A stretch of 64,000 bases of DNA. It comes from JACCXG01 sp963834305. Its GTDB lineage: Bacteria > Acidobacteriota > Vicinamibacteria > Vicinamibacterales > 2-12-FULL-66-21. Both the position numbers and the translations under genes were made by a program. The notes below the pieces were generated by a model. That model did not search any database. It was not told where the DNA came from and saw only the letters and a list, made by a program, of their open reading frames with translations. Positions 19,331 through 27,946 of this stretch are shown here, piece by piece; within the stretch, counting starts at the first letter, position 1, and each line of letters opens with the position of its first letter. The stretch is from positions 992,001-1,056,000 of the forward strand of contig CAWIAX010000002.1 in the NCBI GenBank assembly GCA_963834305.1, written 5' to 3'.

Positions 19331-19987
19331 ACGGGACATTCACCCGCGCCGAACGCGCCGTCGTCGATCGCCTGCGCACGCCGGCGGCGGTGCAGCGCTA
19401 CCTGAACGAGCTGCCCTATAACGACGAGCCCGACGGCGCGACGCTCCGCAGTTTCCGCGGCGTGGTGCGGCACGGCGCGGCACACTGCCTGGAGGCGGCG
19501 CTGGCGGCGGCGGTCATCCTGGAGCAGCACGGGTATCCCCCGCTGGTGTTGAGCTTCGAGTCGATCGACCGGCTGGATCACGTCATCTTCGTCTACCGGA
19601 CGCGGGACGGCTGGGGATCGATCGCGCGCTCGCGCGATCCGGGACTGCACGGGCGGAAGCCCGTTTTCCACACGCCGCGCGCCCTGGCGCTGAGCTACGT
19701 CGATCCCTACGTGGACTTCTCGGGCCGCATCACCGCGTACGCCGTGGTCGATCTCCGGGAGGCGATGGGGGGCTACGACTGGCGGCTGTCGGAAGCGAAG
19801 CGTCTGGAAGGTGGAGCGGGTGCTGCTCGACTGGCCGCATCGCCCGATCCGCACGTCGAACCGGCGCATTGCGGCGCTGAGAAAGCGGTATCGCGACCAC
19901 ATGCGCGAGCACGACGGCCGCAAGCCGATCTACTACCGCGGCCGCGAGCGCTGGAAGCCGCTGCCGGCCGAATACCGGTATGAATGA
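19327..19987 (+). CDS. Conserved protein with possible transglutaminase-like fold, one frameshift
   Basis: Function not known. The frame from 19327 runs cleanly to about 19803. One extra base (near 19805) shifts it, and the natural C-terminus (WKVERVLLDWPHRPIRTSNRR ... YYRGRERWKPLPAEYRYE) ends at 19987. The ordered residues Cys in GAAHCLEAAL, His in LDHVIFVYR and Asp in SRDPGLHGR could form a Cys-His-Asp site of the transglutaminase/NlpC type; this is only an inference. It is translationally coupled to the Sco gene (ATGA), which suggests a joint function. Confidence 0.65.
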
Positions 19988-20028
19988 CGGTGCGCGGAGG
20001 GGGCCAGGCGCGCCGCGCGTCCCGGCCG

Positions 20029-20328
20029 TCAGTCGAGGTCGAAGTCTCTCGTCGGCTTCGTGACGGGTTCCTGGTTGGCCTGCTTCAGCGCCTCCTCGAA
20101 GCGCCGGGAGAGCGCATCGCCGCGGGTGCGCTCAGCGGCGACCGAATCCTGGAAGAGCGCCTCGCGGCGCTCGGCTTCCTGCGCCAGGATGCGCTGGGCA
20201 TCGCTCAGCTCGGGCCGGTCGCCGCGGACCGGATCCTCGTGCCGCACGACTCTCCTGAGGTTGACGTCGATCACCAGCGTGGCGCGGCAGCAGGGACAGG
20301 CGGTCTCGAATTCTGATTTGAGCGTCAT
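20029..20328 (-). CDS. Small zinc-ribbon-like protein
   Basis: A 99-residue protein with an N-terminal CPCC motif (ETACPCCRATLVIDVNLRRVVRHED) that can form half of a zinc ribbon. A long charged helix follows (LSDAQRILAQEAERREALFQDSVAAERTRGDALSRRFEEALKQA). It resembles short conserved acidobacterial hypotheticals, but no function can be stated. It is divergent from the gene at 20406. Confidence 0.7.
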   Translation of the reverse strand: MTLKSEFETACPCCRATLVIDVNLRRVVRHEDPVRGDRPELSDAQRILAQEAERREALFQDSVAAERTRGDALSRRFEEALKQANQEPVTKPTRDFDLD

Positions 20329-20405
20329 CGGTCCACTCCCCGGTCAAGCGATAAGAGCCCCGCGTTCCCTGCCGCGAGTCCTGGCGTCCCCGTTATGATA
20401 TCCCC

Positions 20406-22023
20406 ATGTTGGCGCATGCTGCGGCCGCGACGCTCCTGGCCACCGCGCTCTTGAATACGTCCTCCCTCTCGGGCACCGTGACGGCGGAGGCCGACGGCGC
20501 GCCCCTGCCCCGCGCCCGGGTCATCGTGCGAACGCCGGGGGCGCTGGCGCGCGCGGCGCTGACCGACGCGCGTGGCGCCTTCCGGATCGACGGGCTGCCG
20601 GCCGGGGAGTTTTCGCTCGCCGTGGTCCGGACCGGCTATGTCCTGCCGCACGCGTCCGGCGGTCCGATCAAGGGCGTCACGGTTCGACTCGACACCGGCG
20701 AATCCAGGAGCGGACTGTCGCTCGTGCTGCAGCGCGCCGGCACGATTCCCGGCCGGCTGCTCGACGAAGACGGCACGCCGCTGGCGGGCGCCGACGTCGA
20801 AGCCCTGTCGCTGCGGGTCGAAAGCGGAGAGCCGCCGCAGACGACGGCGTCCGCGCGGACGGACGACCGCGGCGCAGTTCCGGCTGACCGGCCTGCCAGC
20901 GGGCCAGTATTTCGTGACCGCCCGCGATGCGGCGTTTGCCGACGTGAGCGACGCCGCGGGCGAGCTGCGCTACGCTGCCACCTACTATCCCGGCGCCTTC
21001 TCCACCGCCGAAGCGCGGGTCCTGACGGTCGCCGCCGGCCAGGAAGCGCCGCCCATCGATTTCCGCCTGCAGATCGTCCGGCCGGCCCGCATCAGCGGCA
21101 TGATCGCCACGCCTGACCGCCGTCCCCTGCTGAGCGGCGCGTTCCTGCTCACGTCCAGGGACGGACTTTCGACGCGGCCCTTCCCGCCCGGCGACGTCGA
21201 CTTCTTTCCGGATGGACGCTTCGCGCTGCGGAACGTGCCGCCGGGCCGCTACCAGCTGCGCGCCCGCGCCGAGCTCGATCCCAAACAGCCGATGTGGTAC
21301 TCGAGCTACAACCTCACCGTCGAGGGGCGCGACATGGACGACGTGTCGCTCGTGCTGGTGCCTGGCGCAGCGGTCAGCGGGCGGATCGAGTGGGGGAAGG
21401 GTGATGCGGCCAGACCCGCCCCCACCAGCCTCCGGGTCCGCGCGCCGCTCGCCGACGGTTCCAGCTTCGGCGATTCCCTGACGGGAGGCGTCGCGGCAGA
21501 TGGAACATTTCATATCAGGGGGATCATGCCGGGCTCGCACTTTTTTGCCGTCGAAGGCATGCCGGAACCGTGGGCTGTCGTCTCAATCGTGGCGGGCGGC
21601 ACCGACGTGCTGGATCGGGCTGCCGCCCTCCAGGAGGGGGAACGCCACGAGAACATCCGGATCACGTTGTCGGCCGAAACCGCCGTGCTCGAGGGGACTG
21701 TCCGGACCGCCGCGGGAACGCCTGCCAGTGATGCATTGGTCGTGACGGTCGCGGCCCCCCCGGCACTGGCGTCTCCGGCGAGCCCGCGGTTCCGCCTGAC
21801 GCGCGCCGATGGGGCGGGGCGATATCGCCTGGCAGGACTGCCGGCGGGCGAGTACCGGCTCGCGGCGGTGTCGGGCATGGACGAGCTCATGGGGCGGCGG
21901 CTGGACGGCCTGAGCCGCCTCAGCGCCGCGGGAACACCGGTGACCCTGCCCGGCAGCGGCGAGCGCACGGTCGATCTGCAGGCGCTCACGGTCGATGCGC
22001 TGGCTACGGTCGCCGCGCGCTGA
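20406..22023 (+). CDS. Secreted carboxypeptidase-regulatory-like repeat protein, one frameshift
   Basis: About 538 residues with a signal-like start and repeated CarboxypepD_reg (transthyretin-like) beta-sandwich domains. Each is marked by the pattern TDARGAFRIDGLPAGEFSL, DDRGQFRLTGLPAGQY, FPDGRFALRNVPPGRYQL, AADGTFHIRGIMPGSH or ADGAGRYRLAGLPAGEY, so about five to six copies. The frame changes near 20872, where one additional base splits the second repeat; both halves otherwise read well. Such proteins are abundant and surface-exposed in Acidobacteriota. The stop overlaps the start of the phospholipase D-like gene (TGATG). Confidence 0.78.
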
Positions 22024-23276
22024 TGTCCTGGCTCGCGATCGCAGGGGCGGTCTTCCTCGCCTGGCTCGTCCTCGTCTTCCTGTTCACGCCGCACATCAAT
22101 TACCACCTGAGCCGGCGCACCTCGGTGCATGCCGACGATTTTCTCTACACCATCCAGTCGACCTGCCAGGCGGCGCTGCACCACGGCAACCGCGTGACGG
22201 TCTTCACCAATGGATCCGAGTTCTATCCGGCCATGCTCGCCGCGATCCGGTCGGCCACCCGGTCGGTGAACATGGAGTGCTACATCTTCCAGCCCGGCCG
22301 GATCGCCGATCAGTTCATCGACGCGCTGTCGGATCGCGCACGCAACGGCGTGAACGTCACCGTCGTCGTGGACGCCATCGGCAGCTTCGCGCTGTGGGGC
22401 CGCCCGGTGCGGCGGCTGCGCAAGGCCGGCTGCCGGATCCAGTCGTACCAAGGCCTGCGCTGGTACTCGCTCGCCCGGATGAACAACCGGACGCACCGCG
22501 AGCTCCTGGTGATCGACGGGCACACCGCCTTCGCGGGCGGCGCCGGCGTCGCCGACTGGTGGGCATTCCCGACCAAGGGGCGGCCGCCGTGGCGGGACAC
22601 GATGGCCCGCTTCGAAGGCCCGATCGTGGCCGCCCTCCAGGGCGTCGCGGCCGAGAACTGGCTGGAATGCTGCGGCGAGATCCTGACGGGCCCGGACTAC
22701 TTCCCGGATCTCACCCCGGCGGGCAACACCACTGCCTTCGTCATCCGCAGCTCCCCATCGGACCGGGCGACGGCGTCGCGCGTCTCGTTCCAGCTGCTGA
22801 TGGAGGGCGCCGACCGGCACGTGGACATCGCCACCCCCTACTTCCTGCCCGATCGTGCCCTGCGCCGCGCGCTCAAGGAGATCGCCCGGCGAGGGGTCCA
22901 GGTCACGGTCATCGTCCCCGGCCGCCACACCGACCAGAAATGGGTGCGGCTGGCGAGCCGGCGGATGTGGGGGGAGCTGCTCGAGGCGGGCGTCGCCATC
23001 CACGAATATCGCGCGACGATGACCCACGCGAAGATCCTGATTGTCGACGGGCTGTGGTCGGTGCTCGGGACCACGAACATCGACAACCGGTCGTTCGAGC
23101 ACAACGATGAAATCAACGTCGGCCTCCAGGACGCGGCGGTGGCCGAGCGCTTGCTACAGGACTACAAGAGGGATCTGCGCGACAGCGACGAGGTCACGCT
23201 GGCCAGCTGGCAGCGGCGGCCGCGCTGGGAGAAGGTCGTCGCGCCGTTCATCTGGATTCTGGAGCGCCAGCAGTGA
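22023..23276 (+). CDS. Phospholipase D-like / cardiolipin synthase B-type protein
   Basis: A 417-residue membrane-anchored PLD-superfamily enzyme. It has one N-terminal helix (AIAGAVFLAWLVLVFLFTP) and two catalytic halves. The second carries a canonical HxKxxxxD motif (MTHAKILIVDG..GTTNIDNRSF). The first reads THRELLVIDG, with Glu where Lys is expected, so it deviates from the classical motif. It is followed by a YbhP-like phosphatase, the same order as clsB-ybhP in E. coli. Cardiolipin or related anionic lipid synthesis is therefore the leading guess, but the altered first motif leaves the reaction open. Confidence 0.85.
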   Translation: MSWLAIAGAVFLAWLVLVFLFTPHINYHLSRRTSVHADDFLYTIQSTCQAALHHGNRVTVFTNGSEFYPAMLAAIRSATRSVNMECYIFQPGRIADQFIDALSDRARNGVNVTVVVDAIGSFALWGRPVRRLRKAGCRIQSYQGLRWYSLARMNNRTHRELLVIDGHTAFAGGAGVADWWAFPTKGRPPWRDTMARFEGPIVAALQGVAAENWLECCGEILTGPDYFPDLTPAGNTTAFVIRSSPSDRATASRVSFQLLMEGADRHVDIATPYFLPDRALRRALKEIARRGVQVTVIVPGRHTDQKWVRLASRRMWGELLEAGVAIHEYRATMTHAKILIVDGLWSVLGTTNIDNRSFEHNDEINVGLQDAAVAERLLQDYKRDLRDSDEVTLASWQRRPRWEKVVAPFIWILERQQ

Positions 23277-24064
23277 TCGAGTCGAGGGGAAGTCAGCCCA
23301 GGGGCGCCGCGCGCGCCGCCGGGCAGGACGGGGAGCCGGACGATGCGGTCGAGCTCCGCATCGCCACCTACAACATCCACCGCTGCCGCGGCATGGACCG
23401 GCGCACGGTGCCGCAGCGGATCGCGGAGGTGCTCCGCGACATCGACGCCGACGTGGTGGCGCTGCAGGAAGTCATCGGCGCGGGACCGGCGGGCGCCGGG
23501 CAGGCGGAAGAGATCGGCGCGGCGCTCGGCATGGGCTGGGTGATGACGCCGGTGCGGCACCTGCGCCGGCATCTGTTCGGCAACGTCGTGCTCAGCCGCT
23601 TCCCCATCGTCGAGCACGGCCAGTACGACCTGTCGTGGCGGACCTGCGAGCCGCGGGCGTGCCAGCGGGCCGACCTCGATCTCGGCCAGGGGCGGGTGCT
23701 GCACATCTACAACGTGCACCTCGGGACCGCCGTCCTCGAGCGCCGCTACCAGGCGCCCCGGCTCGCGTCCTACGTGCACGATCACCGCGTGCAGGGGCCG
23801 AAGGTCATCCTCGGCGACTTCAACGAATGGATGCGCGGGCTGGCCACCCGCACGCTGAATGCGCTGTTCGACAGCGTCGACATCCACTCGCATCTGAAGC
23901 GCCGGAAGACCTATCCGGGCTTCTTCCCGGTGCTGCACCTCGACCACATCTACTACGAGGGGGACGTCGAGGTCCGGACGGTCGAACTGCCCCGCACCCG
24001 CAAGGCGCTGATGGCGTCGGATCACCTGCCGCTCGTCGCCAACCTGCGCATCGGCTTTCCCTAG
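23273..24064 (+). CDS. Endonuclease/exonuclease/phosphatase family protein, YbhP-like
   Basis: 263 residues of the EEP fold. Ordered active-site motifs are YNIHRCRG, the Glu in ALQEVIG, NVHLG, LGDFNEW, HLDHIYY and ASDHLPLVA. GTG 23273 overlaps the upstream stop (GTGA), so the two are coupled. Family members act on phosphodiesters of nucleic acids, inositol phosphates or lipids. The coupling to a cardiolipin synthase B-like gene suggests a lipid phosphodiester substrate. No signal peptide is seen. Confidence 0.85.
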   Translation: MIESRGSQPRGAARAAGQDGEPDDAVELRIATYNIHRCRGMDRRTVPQRIAEVLRDIDADVVALQEVIGAGPAGAGQAEEIGAALGMGWVMTPVRHLRRHLFGNVVLSRFPIVEHGQYDLSWRTCEPRACQRADLDLGQGRVLHIYNVHLGTAVLERRYQAPRLASYVHDHRVQGPKVILGDFNEWMRGLATRTLNALFDSVDIHSHLKRRKTYPGFFPVLHLDHIYYEGDVEVRTVELPRTRKALMASDHLPLVANLRIGFP

Positions 24065-24088
24065 CGCCGATTCCGCTTGACCGCAGCA

Positions 24089-24106
24089 ATATCATAGTGA
24101 TATCAC
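24089..24106. promoter_or_regulatory. Palindromic element upstream of SPFH-Arc operon
   Basis: Two overlapping dyads are present: ATATCA-TAG-TGATAT (24089-24103) and the perfect palindrome GTGATATCAC (24097-24106). They lie about 40-58 bases before the SPFH start. Ribbon-helix-helix repressors bind short dyads of this kind, so autoregulation by the Arc-like protein encoded second in the operon is a reasonable hypothesis. Confidence 0.45.
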
Positions 24107-24146
24107 TTCAGTATCAGCTGGTCAGCTGGTCACTGGAGGTCGCGTC

Positions 24147-25016
24147 ATGATTCGTGAACGTGAGTTTCGAGGCCTGCCCGGCCTCCCTGCCTTGCTGCTG
24201 CTCCTCGCCGCGCTGGTCGGCACGGGCTACGGGATCTTCACCGCCGTGCGCGACGTCTCGCCGCTGGCCATCGCGGCGTGGTCGTTCGCCGAGGTGGTGC
24301 TCGTCTTCCTCCTCGCCGGCCTCTTCGTCGTGAACCCCAACGAAGGGCGAGTGCTGCAGCTGTTCGGCGCCTACGTCGGCACGGTGCGCCAGCCTGGCCT
24401 GCGCTGGGCCAATCCCTTCTACACCAAGAAGCGGATCTCGCTGCGGGTCCGCAACTTCGAGAGCGGCCGGCTCAAGGTGAACGACAACGACGGCAACCCG
24501 ATCGAGATTGCCGCGGTCGTGGTGTGGCAGGTGGTCGACACGTTCGAGGCGGTGTTCCAGGTGGACGACTACGGCAACTACGTCAAGGTGCAGAGCGAGG
24601 CCGCGCTGCGCAACCTGGCGACGCTCTACACCTACGACACGCACGACGAGAACCAGATGTCGCTGCGCGGGAACACCGCGGCAGTCGCCGAGCACCTGAA
24701 GAAGGAAGTGCAGGACCCGCTGTCGCGCGCCGGCGTCGAGGTGCTCGAGGCGCGCATCAGCCATCTGGCGTACGCGCCGGAGATCGCCGCGGCGATGCTC
24801 CAGCGTCAGCAGGCCGGGGCCATCATCGCCGCGCGCCAGCGCATCGTCGAAGGGGCGGTCGGCATGGTGGAGATGGCGCTCGAGATGCTCTCGCGCCGCG
24901 ACATCGTGACGCTGGACGACGAGCGGAAGGCGGCGATGGTGAGCAACCTGCTGGTCGTGCTGTGCGGCGAGCGGTCGGTGCAGCCGGTCGTCAACACGGG
25001 CACGATCTACCAGTAG
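24147..25016 (+). CDS. SPFH/Band 7 (stomatin-like) membrane protein
   Basis: A 289-residue protein with two N-terminal membrane segments (LPALLLLLAALVGTGYGIF; AEVVLVFLLAGLFVVNPNEG). The SPFH domain follows at about 70-250 (GRVLQLFGAYVGTVRQPGLRWANPF; IAAVVVWQVVDTFEAVFQVDDY; GVEVLEARISHLAYAPEIAAAML). A GGAGG lies eight bases before the ATG. Band 7 proteins form membrane scaffolds that organise proteases or lipid domains. It is followed six bases later by an Arc-like gene, a pairing that recurs in many genomes. Confidence 0.93.
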   Translation: MIREREFRGLPGLPALLLLLAALVGTGYGIFTAVRDVSPLAIAAWSFAEVVLVFLLAGLFVVNPNEGRVLQLFGAYVGTVRQPGLRWANPFYTKKRISLRVRNFESGRLKVNDNDGNPIEIAAVVVWQVVDTFEAVFQVDDYGNYVKVQSEAALRNLATLYTYDTHDENQMSLRGNTAAVAEHLKKEVQDPLSRAGVEVLEARISHLAYAPEIAAAMLQRQQAGAIIAARQRIVEGAVGMVEMALEMLSRRDIVTLDDERKAAMVSNLLVVLCGERSVQPVVNTGTIYQ

Positions 25017-25022
25017 AGGGCC

Positions 25023-25208
25023 GTGGCGGACCGCAAGCCCTTCCTGCTTCGGGTCGATCGCGACGTCCTGGACGCGCTGCAGCGCTGGGCCGACGACGAC
25101 CTGCGCAGCCTGAACGGACAGATCGAGTTTCTGCTGCGGAAGGCGCTGCGCGAGGAGAAACGCGAAGCGGCGGGAAAGCCGCCAGGAAAAGAAAAACCGG
25201 TGAACTAG
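25023..25208 (+). CDS. Arc-family ribbon-helix-helix DNA-binding protein
   Basis: A 61-residue protein beginning with GTG. The RHH fold is visible: strand PFLLRVDRDVLDALQRWADDDLRSLNGQIEFLLRKALREEKR, with the Arc-type LNGQIEFLL helix. The tail is lysine-rich. It sits directly behind the SPFH gene and probably regulates that operon. The last four bases overlap the convergent small gene at 25205. Confidence 0.85.
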   Translation: MADRKPFLLRVDRDVLDALQRWADDDLRSLNGQIEFLLRKALREEKREAAGKPPGKEKPVN

Positions 25209-25441
25209 CTCTCTTCGTAGTCCTCTTCGATCGGCGGCAGGAGCCGTGTCGACGGACGCAGCGCCTCGCGATGATCGAACAGCGGCAGATCGCGAACGTG
25301 CAGGGTCAGCGGACAGCCGGGACCCTTCTGGTCGACCACAACGGTGACGGGACTGCCTTCAACGCCTTCGCGGAAGCCGATCCGGCAGCCGCAGGCGAGG
25401 CGAGCGTGTGTGAAGCCCTTCAACATCGTTGAGGGGATCAT
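25205..25441 (-). CDS. Small conserved protein, function unknown
   Basis: 78 residues, start ATG 25441 just one base after the TlpA-like stop, so it is the last gene of the sigma/anti-sigma/TlpA operon. The sequence has one Cys-Gly-Cys (ARLACGCRIGFREGVEGSPVTVVVDQKGPGCPL) and an acidic tail (IEEDYEES). The closely placed cysteines could bind metal, but no function is claimed. An alternative start is the in-frame ATG five codons later. Confidence 0.6.
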   Translation of the reverse strand: MIPSTMLKGFTHARLACGCRIGFREGVEGSPVTVVVDQKGPGCPLTLHVRDLPLFDHREALRPSTRLLPPIEEDYEES

Positions 25442-25442
25442 A

Positions 25443-26090
25443 CTACAAGAGCCCCTTGATCTCCCGTTCCAGCATCTCCTTCGTGAACGGGCCCATGTGC
25501 TTCAGGCAGATCGATCCCTGGCGGTCGATGAGGAAGGTGGTGGGCAGCGCGTAGAGGGAGCCGTTGGCATTCTCGAAGTCTTCGTTGGCGCGCAGGATCG
25601 GGTAGTTCACCTTGAACGCCGAGGTGAAGGCGTTCAGTTCCTCGCGCGACGGCTCGTCCTGCGCGAGCACGCCCAGGATCTCGAAGCCGCGGTCGTGGTA
25701 TTCGCGGTAGGCCTCGACGAACTCCGGGATCTCGACGCGGCAGGGGCCGCACCAGGTCGCCCAGAAGTTGAGCAGGATGACCTTGCCCTTGAAGTCCGCC
25801 AGGCGCACGTCGGCGCCGTTGACGTCCTTCAGCGTGAAGTCGAGGTTCGCGGTGCCCTTGCTCGCGGCACAGCTGCCGGCGCCACCTGAGGCCGTCGACG
25901 GAGGCGCTCCGGAAGATGCGGGGCCGCGCAGCAGCGGAATGGTGAACAGGGCCACGGCAAGTGCGGCCATCGCGGCAACGATCCAACGCCGGCGTCCGGG
26001 AGGCGGGGCGTCGGGGGGCGGCGGCGACCCGGCAGGCGGGGCCGGTTCGGCCGCGGCTGGTGTCGTGTCGGGCTGGGTGTCGTCCATCAT
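25443..26090 (-). CDS. TlpA/ResA-family thiol-disulfide oxidoreductase
   Basis: A 215-residue membrane-anchored thioredoxin-like protein. The N-terminal part is proline-rich and cytoplasmic, followed by one membrane helix (RRWIVAAMAALAVALFTIPLL). The periplasmic domain has the active site WATWCGPCRVEIPEF, the cis-proline in ALPTTFLIDRQG, and the usual AhpC/TSA-Redoxin start (DFTLKDVNGADVRLADFKGK). It overlaps the anti-sigma stop (ATGA). Members reduce or form disulfides in cytochrome maturation or envelope proteins. Here it is tied to an ECF sigma system. Confidence 0.92.
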   Translation of the reverse strand: MMDDTQPDTTPAAAEPAPPAGSPPPPDAPPPGRRRWIVAAMAALAVALFTIPLLRGPASSGAPPSTASGGAGSCAASKGTANLDFTLKDVNGADVRLADFKGKVILLNFWATWCGPCRVEIPEFVEAYREYHDRGFEILGVLAQDEPSREELNAFTSAFKVNYPILRANEDFENANGSLYALPTTFLIDRQGSICLKHMGPFTKEMLEREIKGLL

Positions 26091-26866
26091 TCCTTGATCC
26101 GCAGGCGGACGTATCGCGCCACCTGCTGCAACTCTTCCACGGGCGCCCGCGCCACCACGGCGTAGGTGCGCCCGCCCTGCGACCAGATTATCTCCTGCTC
26201 GCCGAGCTTCCTGACCGTTTCGTGCTCCATCGGGTCGCCGCTGCCGTCGGGCACGTCTTCAACCACGTCGTTGAGGACGTACAGCGAGAGCGGTTCCCCG
26301 CGCCAGCGGTACAGCACGTGCGCCACGCGCCCCTCGGTCGACGCGCAGCGGCGGACGCCCATCAGCTCGAGATGCTCAGGCTCCGAGGGGGGCGCCACCT
26401 TCAGCGGCCAGCCGTGCGCCGCCTGCCAGTCGCGGCCGATGGCCTCGATGTCCGCCGCCGCGGCGGCGGGCGGGAACTGGAAACACTTGATGTGATCGGC
26501 GGCGAGCTGCGCCGCGTAGGTTTCGACCGTGCTGCCCCAGCCGAACAGGAACAGCGCCGACGCCGCCAGCACCAGCGTGGCGGCCACCGACATCGGCACC
26601 CAGGGCCGGCGGACCATCGCCGTTCGTCCCGCCGCCGCCGCGCGCTGCGCCGCGCACCGCGCGCGCAGCGACGACGGGGCCTGCCCGCGCAGGTCGCGGC
26701 AGCGTGCCCGCAGCAGCTCGTGCGTCACCCGCTCGGACGACACACGCGCGCGGCAGGACGGGCACCCGGCCAGGTGGGCGTCCACGCCCGCCCGCTCGGC
26801 GGCGGCGCCGTGCCCCTCCACGTAGGCCGCCAGGCTCGATTCGATCTCCTCGCAGTTGTCCATCAT
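26087..26866 (-). CDS. Anti-sigma factor with zinc-finger (zf-HC2) domain
   Basis: 259 residues. The N-terminal ZAS/zf-HC2 domain has the metal ligands spread over DNCEEIE and VDAHLAGCPSCRARV (His-x3-Cys-x2-Cys). One membrane helix (WVPMSVAATLVLAASALFLFGW) at about 92-112 separates it from a periplasmic domain. Such proteins hold the ECF sigma factor encoded just upstream. The periplasmic part likely senses an envelope signal, and the downstream thiol oxidoreductase hints at redox, though that is inference. Confidence 0.88.
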   Translation of the reverse strand: MMDNCEEIESSLAAYVEGHGAAAERAGVDAHLAGCPSCRARVSSERVTHELLRARCRDLRGQAPSSLRARCAAQRAAAAGRTAMVRRPWVPMSVAATLVLAASALFLFGWGSTVETYAAQLAADHIKCFQFPPAAAAADIEAIGRDWQAAHGWPLKVAPPSEPEHLELMGVRRCASTEGRVAHVLYRWRGEPLSLYVLNDVVEDVPDGSGDPMEHETVRKLGEQEIIWSQGGRTYAVVARAPVEELQQVARYVRLRIKE

Positions 26867-26916
26867 CGTTCGTCTTGATCACCAATCCGGCTCGGCCGGA
26901 CCTTCGAGAGACCGGC

Positions 26917-27490
26917 TCAGGCTTCGGCGCGCGTCCCGGCCAGGCGCTCGTAGAGCAGGCGGCGGCCCCGGGAGATTCTGCGACATCACCGTGCCGATGG
27001 GGACCCCGACGATCTTCGCGATTTCGGCATAGGAGAACTCCTCGACGTCGCGCAGCCAGACCGCCTGGCGGAAAGTGTCGGGAATGGCATCCAGCGCTGC
27101 CTGCAGGTCGGCGTCGAGCGTGGCCCGGGTCAGCAGCTGTTCGGGCGTCTGGCTCTCCCCCATCACATCGGCGGCCCGCTCCACGGTTTCGCTGTTCACG
27201 TCCACCGGGCTGCGCACGTCGTGCCGGCGCATGTTCCTGAACGTGTTGTGCAGGATGGTGAACAGCCAGGCCTTCAGGTTCGTCCCCCGCTCGAACTGCG
27301 CCGCGGCGCGAAACGCCTTCAGATACGTGTCCTGGACCAGGTCGTCCGCATCGGCCGGGCGTCGGGTGAGCCGCAGTGCGGTTCCGTACAAGCTGTCCAC
27401 GTACGTCAGCGCCTCCTGGGCGAAGTCGTCGTCTTGATCCGCGGCGGGCGCGGAAGCCGGGGGCGAGGGAGAACGGCGTCTGAACACCAT
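26917..27490 (-). CDS. ECF-type RNA polymerase sigma factor, one frameshift
   Basis: About 190 residues. Region 2 is clear (DSLYGTALRLTRRPADADDLVQDTYLKAFRAAAQFERGTNLKAWLFTILHNTFRNMRR). Region 4 has the HTH (IPDTFRQAVWLRDVEEFSYAEIAKIVGVPIGTVMS). One extra base near 26979 shifts the frame right after GTVMS. In the other frame the standard end RISRGRRLLYERLAGTRAEA is found, stopping at 26917. ATG 27490 is chosen because the upstream extension is poorly conserved in composition. It heads the operon with the anti-sigma, TlpA-like and small genes. Confidence 0.85.
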
Positions 27491-27946
27491 GTGGACGCGA
27501 ACGCTCCCGCCACCGCGTGCTGCCGGCTGCCGCAGCACGCTCCGGAGCGGCCTCGTCGCGCCGCTCACGTCGCGCAACGGCAGGCACAGGGAAGAACACC
27601 GGGGGGGAGCGCCTTTATTCCTGTCGATTGTACTCAATGCCCCCATTGGGGGACGGCGGCGTGCGATTCAGAGGACAACCCGCCGGGTCGGCGCGCTTTC
27701 TCCCGCCACATCTGGGGATACGGCGCGGCACCCCCCTTGCTCGAAGGCGCGCCAGAGCCCTCAAACCATGCCCTGCACTGTCCTCATCGGGGGGCACTGG
27801 GCGCCGTGCCGCGGCTGCGCTGGCCCGTCAGCGTCACGGGTGTCCGGCTTTGGGGACGAAATCGGGCTGAACGGGGACGGTTCAATTGCCGCGGTCGTCC
27901 TAGCTACAGTAACATCGCAGCATCAGGAAGAGTCTCGAGGTGAACC
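27491..27946. other. Divergent intergenic region
   Basis: This 456-base gap separates the ECF sigma gene (minus) from the protease-propeller-barrel gene (plus) and should hold both promoters. I see a small hairpin, CCCCC-ATT-GGGGG, at 27640-27652 inside CAATG..CATTG. I cannot name a promoter box with confidence. No protein gene is supported here. Confidence 0.4.
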
